40,276 nucleotides of DNA from Chlamydiota bacterium. Its GTDB lineage: Bacteria; Chlamydiota; Chlamydiia; Chlamydiales; Parachlamydiaceae. The DNA lies in the NCBI GenBank assembly GCA_013289325.1, contig JABDAE010000014.1, forward strand, positions 1 to 40,276, written 5' to 3'. Each line of letters starts with the position of its first letter. Positions within the stretch are counted from its first letter, which is position 1. Shown piece by piece: positions 39,197 through 40,276 of the stretch. The position numbers and the translations under genes are program-made. Under the pieces are notes generated by a model. The model worked only from the letters and a program-made list of their open reading frames with translations, searched no databases and was not told where the DNA came from.

Positions 39197-40270
39197 TTAT
39201 TCCTTTTCAGCATAGTCATAGCTGGTTTCAGTGTTTAAGTTTGCAATCCAGCGCAGTATTTCTGCAATGGCTTCGTAAGTGTCATCTGGGACATACTCAT
39301 AAAGCTCCCCTTGGTCCCATAAGCGATGGGCAAGCTTTATATTTCTTACAACTGGAATATCGCACTCTTTTGCAATTTCAATGATCCTTTTGGCAAGAGG
39401 CCCTTCCCCCATACCCAATATAAAAGGGGCGGCATCGATATCTTTTCGATAGCCAAGGGCAATGGCTAAGTGTGTTGGGTTAGTTACAATGGCTTGCGCC
39501 CTTCTTACTCCGGCAGTTGGCCCTTCTTGATAGGCGATCTCTTGTGCCACTTGCCGTCTTTTACTTTTAATTTGAGGATCACCTTCCGTATTTTTATACT
39601 CTTGCTTAACCTCAAATTTTTCCATCATCATCTCTTTAGCAAAATTTTTCTTTTGGAAGACGAAATCGGCTAAAGCGACTGCAATGAAGAATAAACCCAC
39701 TTTTATCACAACTTGCATTAAAAATGCATAAAAGATCATTAAGGTATCGATCATTGGCAAAGAAACTGCTCTGATCAATACAGGTAAGCTACTATACATC
39801 ACGTCGTAGATGATCCAGCTGGCGATGGTAATTTTAAATACCGACTTAATCAATTCAAAAAGTGTCTTAAACTTAAATTTGGCTTTTAGATTTTCTACGG
39901 GATTAAATTTTTTGATGTCGAATTTAAAGACTTCCGGGGCAAAGACGGGTCCAGTTGATATGAAGTTGATGATCACGCCGACAGCTGACACAATTAATAA
40001 AACGGGGATGCTGCTTTCAAAGATGACCTGATTGGCTTGCTGCATGAGGGCAGGGATTGCAGTTTCAAGGTTGCCAATAGAGACTTGGTTGAATGTGCCA
40101 ATGACAAAGGCGCCAAGTTTTTCGTAGAGGATACGGCTCATTTGCAAGACAACTGCAACTGAGATAATAAAGGTAAAAGCTGATGGCAAATCTTGCGATT
40201 TTGCGACTTGTCCCTTTTTTTTTGCGTCTTTTAGCTTTTTTGGCGAAGCTTGTTCTGTTTTTTCAGCCAT
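39197..40270 (-). CDS. sctU: Type III secretion switch protein SctU (CdsU/YscU/FlhB family)
   Basis: SctU controls the change of substrate class during needle assembly. The 357-residue protein has a basic N-terminus (EKTEQASPKKLKDAKKKGQ, diagnostic of the family), four membrane spans (about 30-48, 85-108, 140-162 and 178-202) and a cytoplasmic domain. That domain contains the self-cleavage site NPTH at residues 264-267 in IVTNPTHLAIAL, intact. The ATG at 40270 lies 7 bases from the window's end; its promoter and any upstream partner lie outside. It is the first visible gene of the sctU-sctV-sctW-chaperone unit. Confidence 0.94.
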   Translation of the reverse strand: MAEKTEQASPKKLKDAKKKGQVAKSQDLPSAFTFIISVAVVLQMSRILYEKLGAFVIGTFNQVSIGNLETAIPALMQQANQVIFESSIPVLLIVSAVGVIINFISTGPVFAPEVFKFDIKKFNPVENLKAKFKFKTLFELIKSVFKITIASWIIYDVMYSSLPVLIRAVSLPMIDTLMIFYAFLMQVVIKVGLFFIAVALADFVFQKKNFAKEMMMEKFEVKQEYKNTEGDPQIKSKRRQVAQEIAYQEGPTAGVRRAQAIVTNPTHLAIALGYRKDIDAAPFILGMGEGPLAKRIIEIAKECDIPVVRNIKLAHRLWDQGELYEYVPDDTYEAIAEILRWIANLNTETSYDYAEKE

Positions 40271-40276
40271 AATCCA

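Noticed and set aside
1-40276. tRNA, rRNA and phage or plasmid genes
   Set aside because: I saw no tRNA cloverleaf, rRNA segment, integrase, intact transposase or replication gene in the window.

Overview
The window looks like chromosome of an amoeba-associated ('environmental') member of the Chlamydiae. The best evidence is the right end, where sctU, sctV, a CopN/SctW gatekeeper and a CesT-type chaperone lie on the minus strand in the order of the chlamydial cdsU-cdsV-copN-scc1 cluster. A secondary GroEL without GroES, an LptD-like barrel protein behind a HEAT-repeat protein, effector-like proteins and moderately AT-rich DNA agree with this. The species cannot be fixed from the window.

Layout. 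0.1-6.0 kb: two unrecognised proteins, one a 1477-residue effector-like giant. 6.2-16.8 kb: a lipid or polyketide-type island: FabA, a KAS III and an enoyl-reductase-like SDR (minus); ComF (plus); a three-gene exporter of the DevC-DevA-DevB type (minus); an Sfp-type phosphopantetheinyl transferase (plus); a ketoreductase-like SDR and a FabZ-like dehydratase (minus); a membrane desaturase and an NAD-dependent epimerase (plus). No elongating ketosynthase, acyltransferase or carrier protein is present, so the product must be built with genes elsewhere. The set recalls the cyanobacterial heterocyst-glycolipid genes (devBCA, hetI, hetN). 16.9-21.9 kb: a MORN/zinc-finger protein, a kinase-like membrane-anchored protein, a small secreted coiled-coil protein, a YyaL/DUF255 thioredoxin-fold protein and a GIY-YIG protein. 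22-31 kb: a repeat-rich stretch with a tandem-repeat secreted protein, a secreted protein with an insertion in its signal peptide, groEL, a small unknown gene, the LptD-like gene and the HEAT protein. 31-34 kb: five small effector-like unknowns. 34.3-40.3 kb: ferredoxin, a DUF1858-SufA fusion and the type III secretion cluster.

The most unusual content is a set of short non-autonomous palindromic elements. PE1 is 163 bp, has terminal inverted repeats and is flanked by exact 5-bp target duplications in four of five full copies and in one 42-bp mini-copy. PE2 (about 160 bp) and PE3 (157 bp) are flanked by TA. In three coding insertions, element plus duplication equals 168, 162 and 159 bp, always a multiple of three, and the elements read open. 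PE2 sits in frame inside a signal peptide. PE3 and PE1 are stacked at the start codon of the LptD-like gene, adding 53 and 56 codons, and removing both restores a normal signal peptide and a 4-bp ATGA overlap with the upstream gene. This resembles the in-frame palindromic elements of Rickettsia, here with target duplications that document the insertion events. A further 17-bp solo end gives two unrelated genes the same C-terminus, RPLA-stop.
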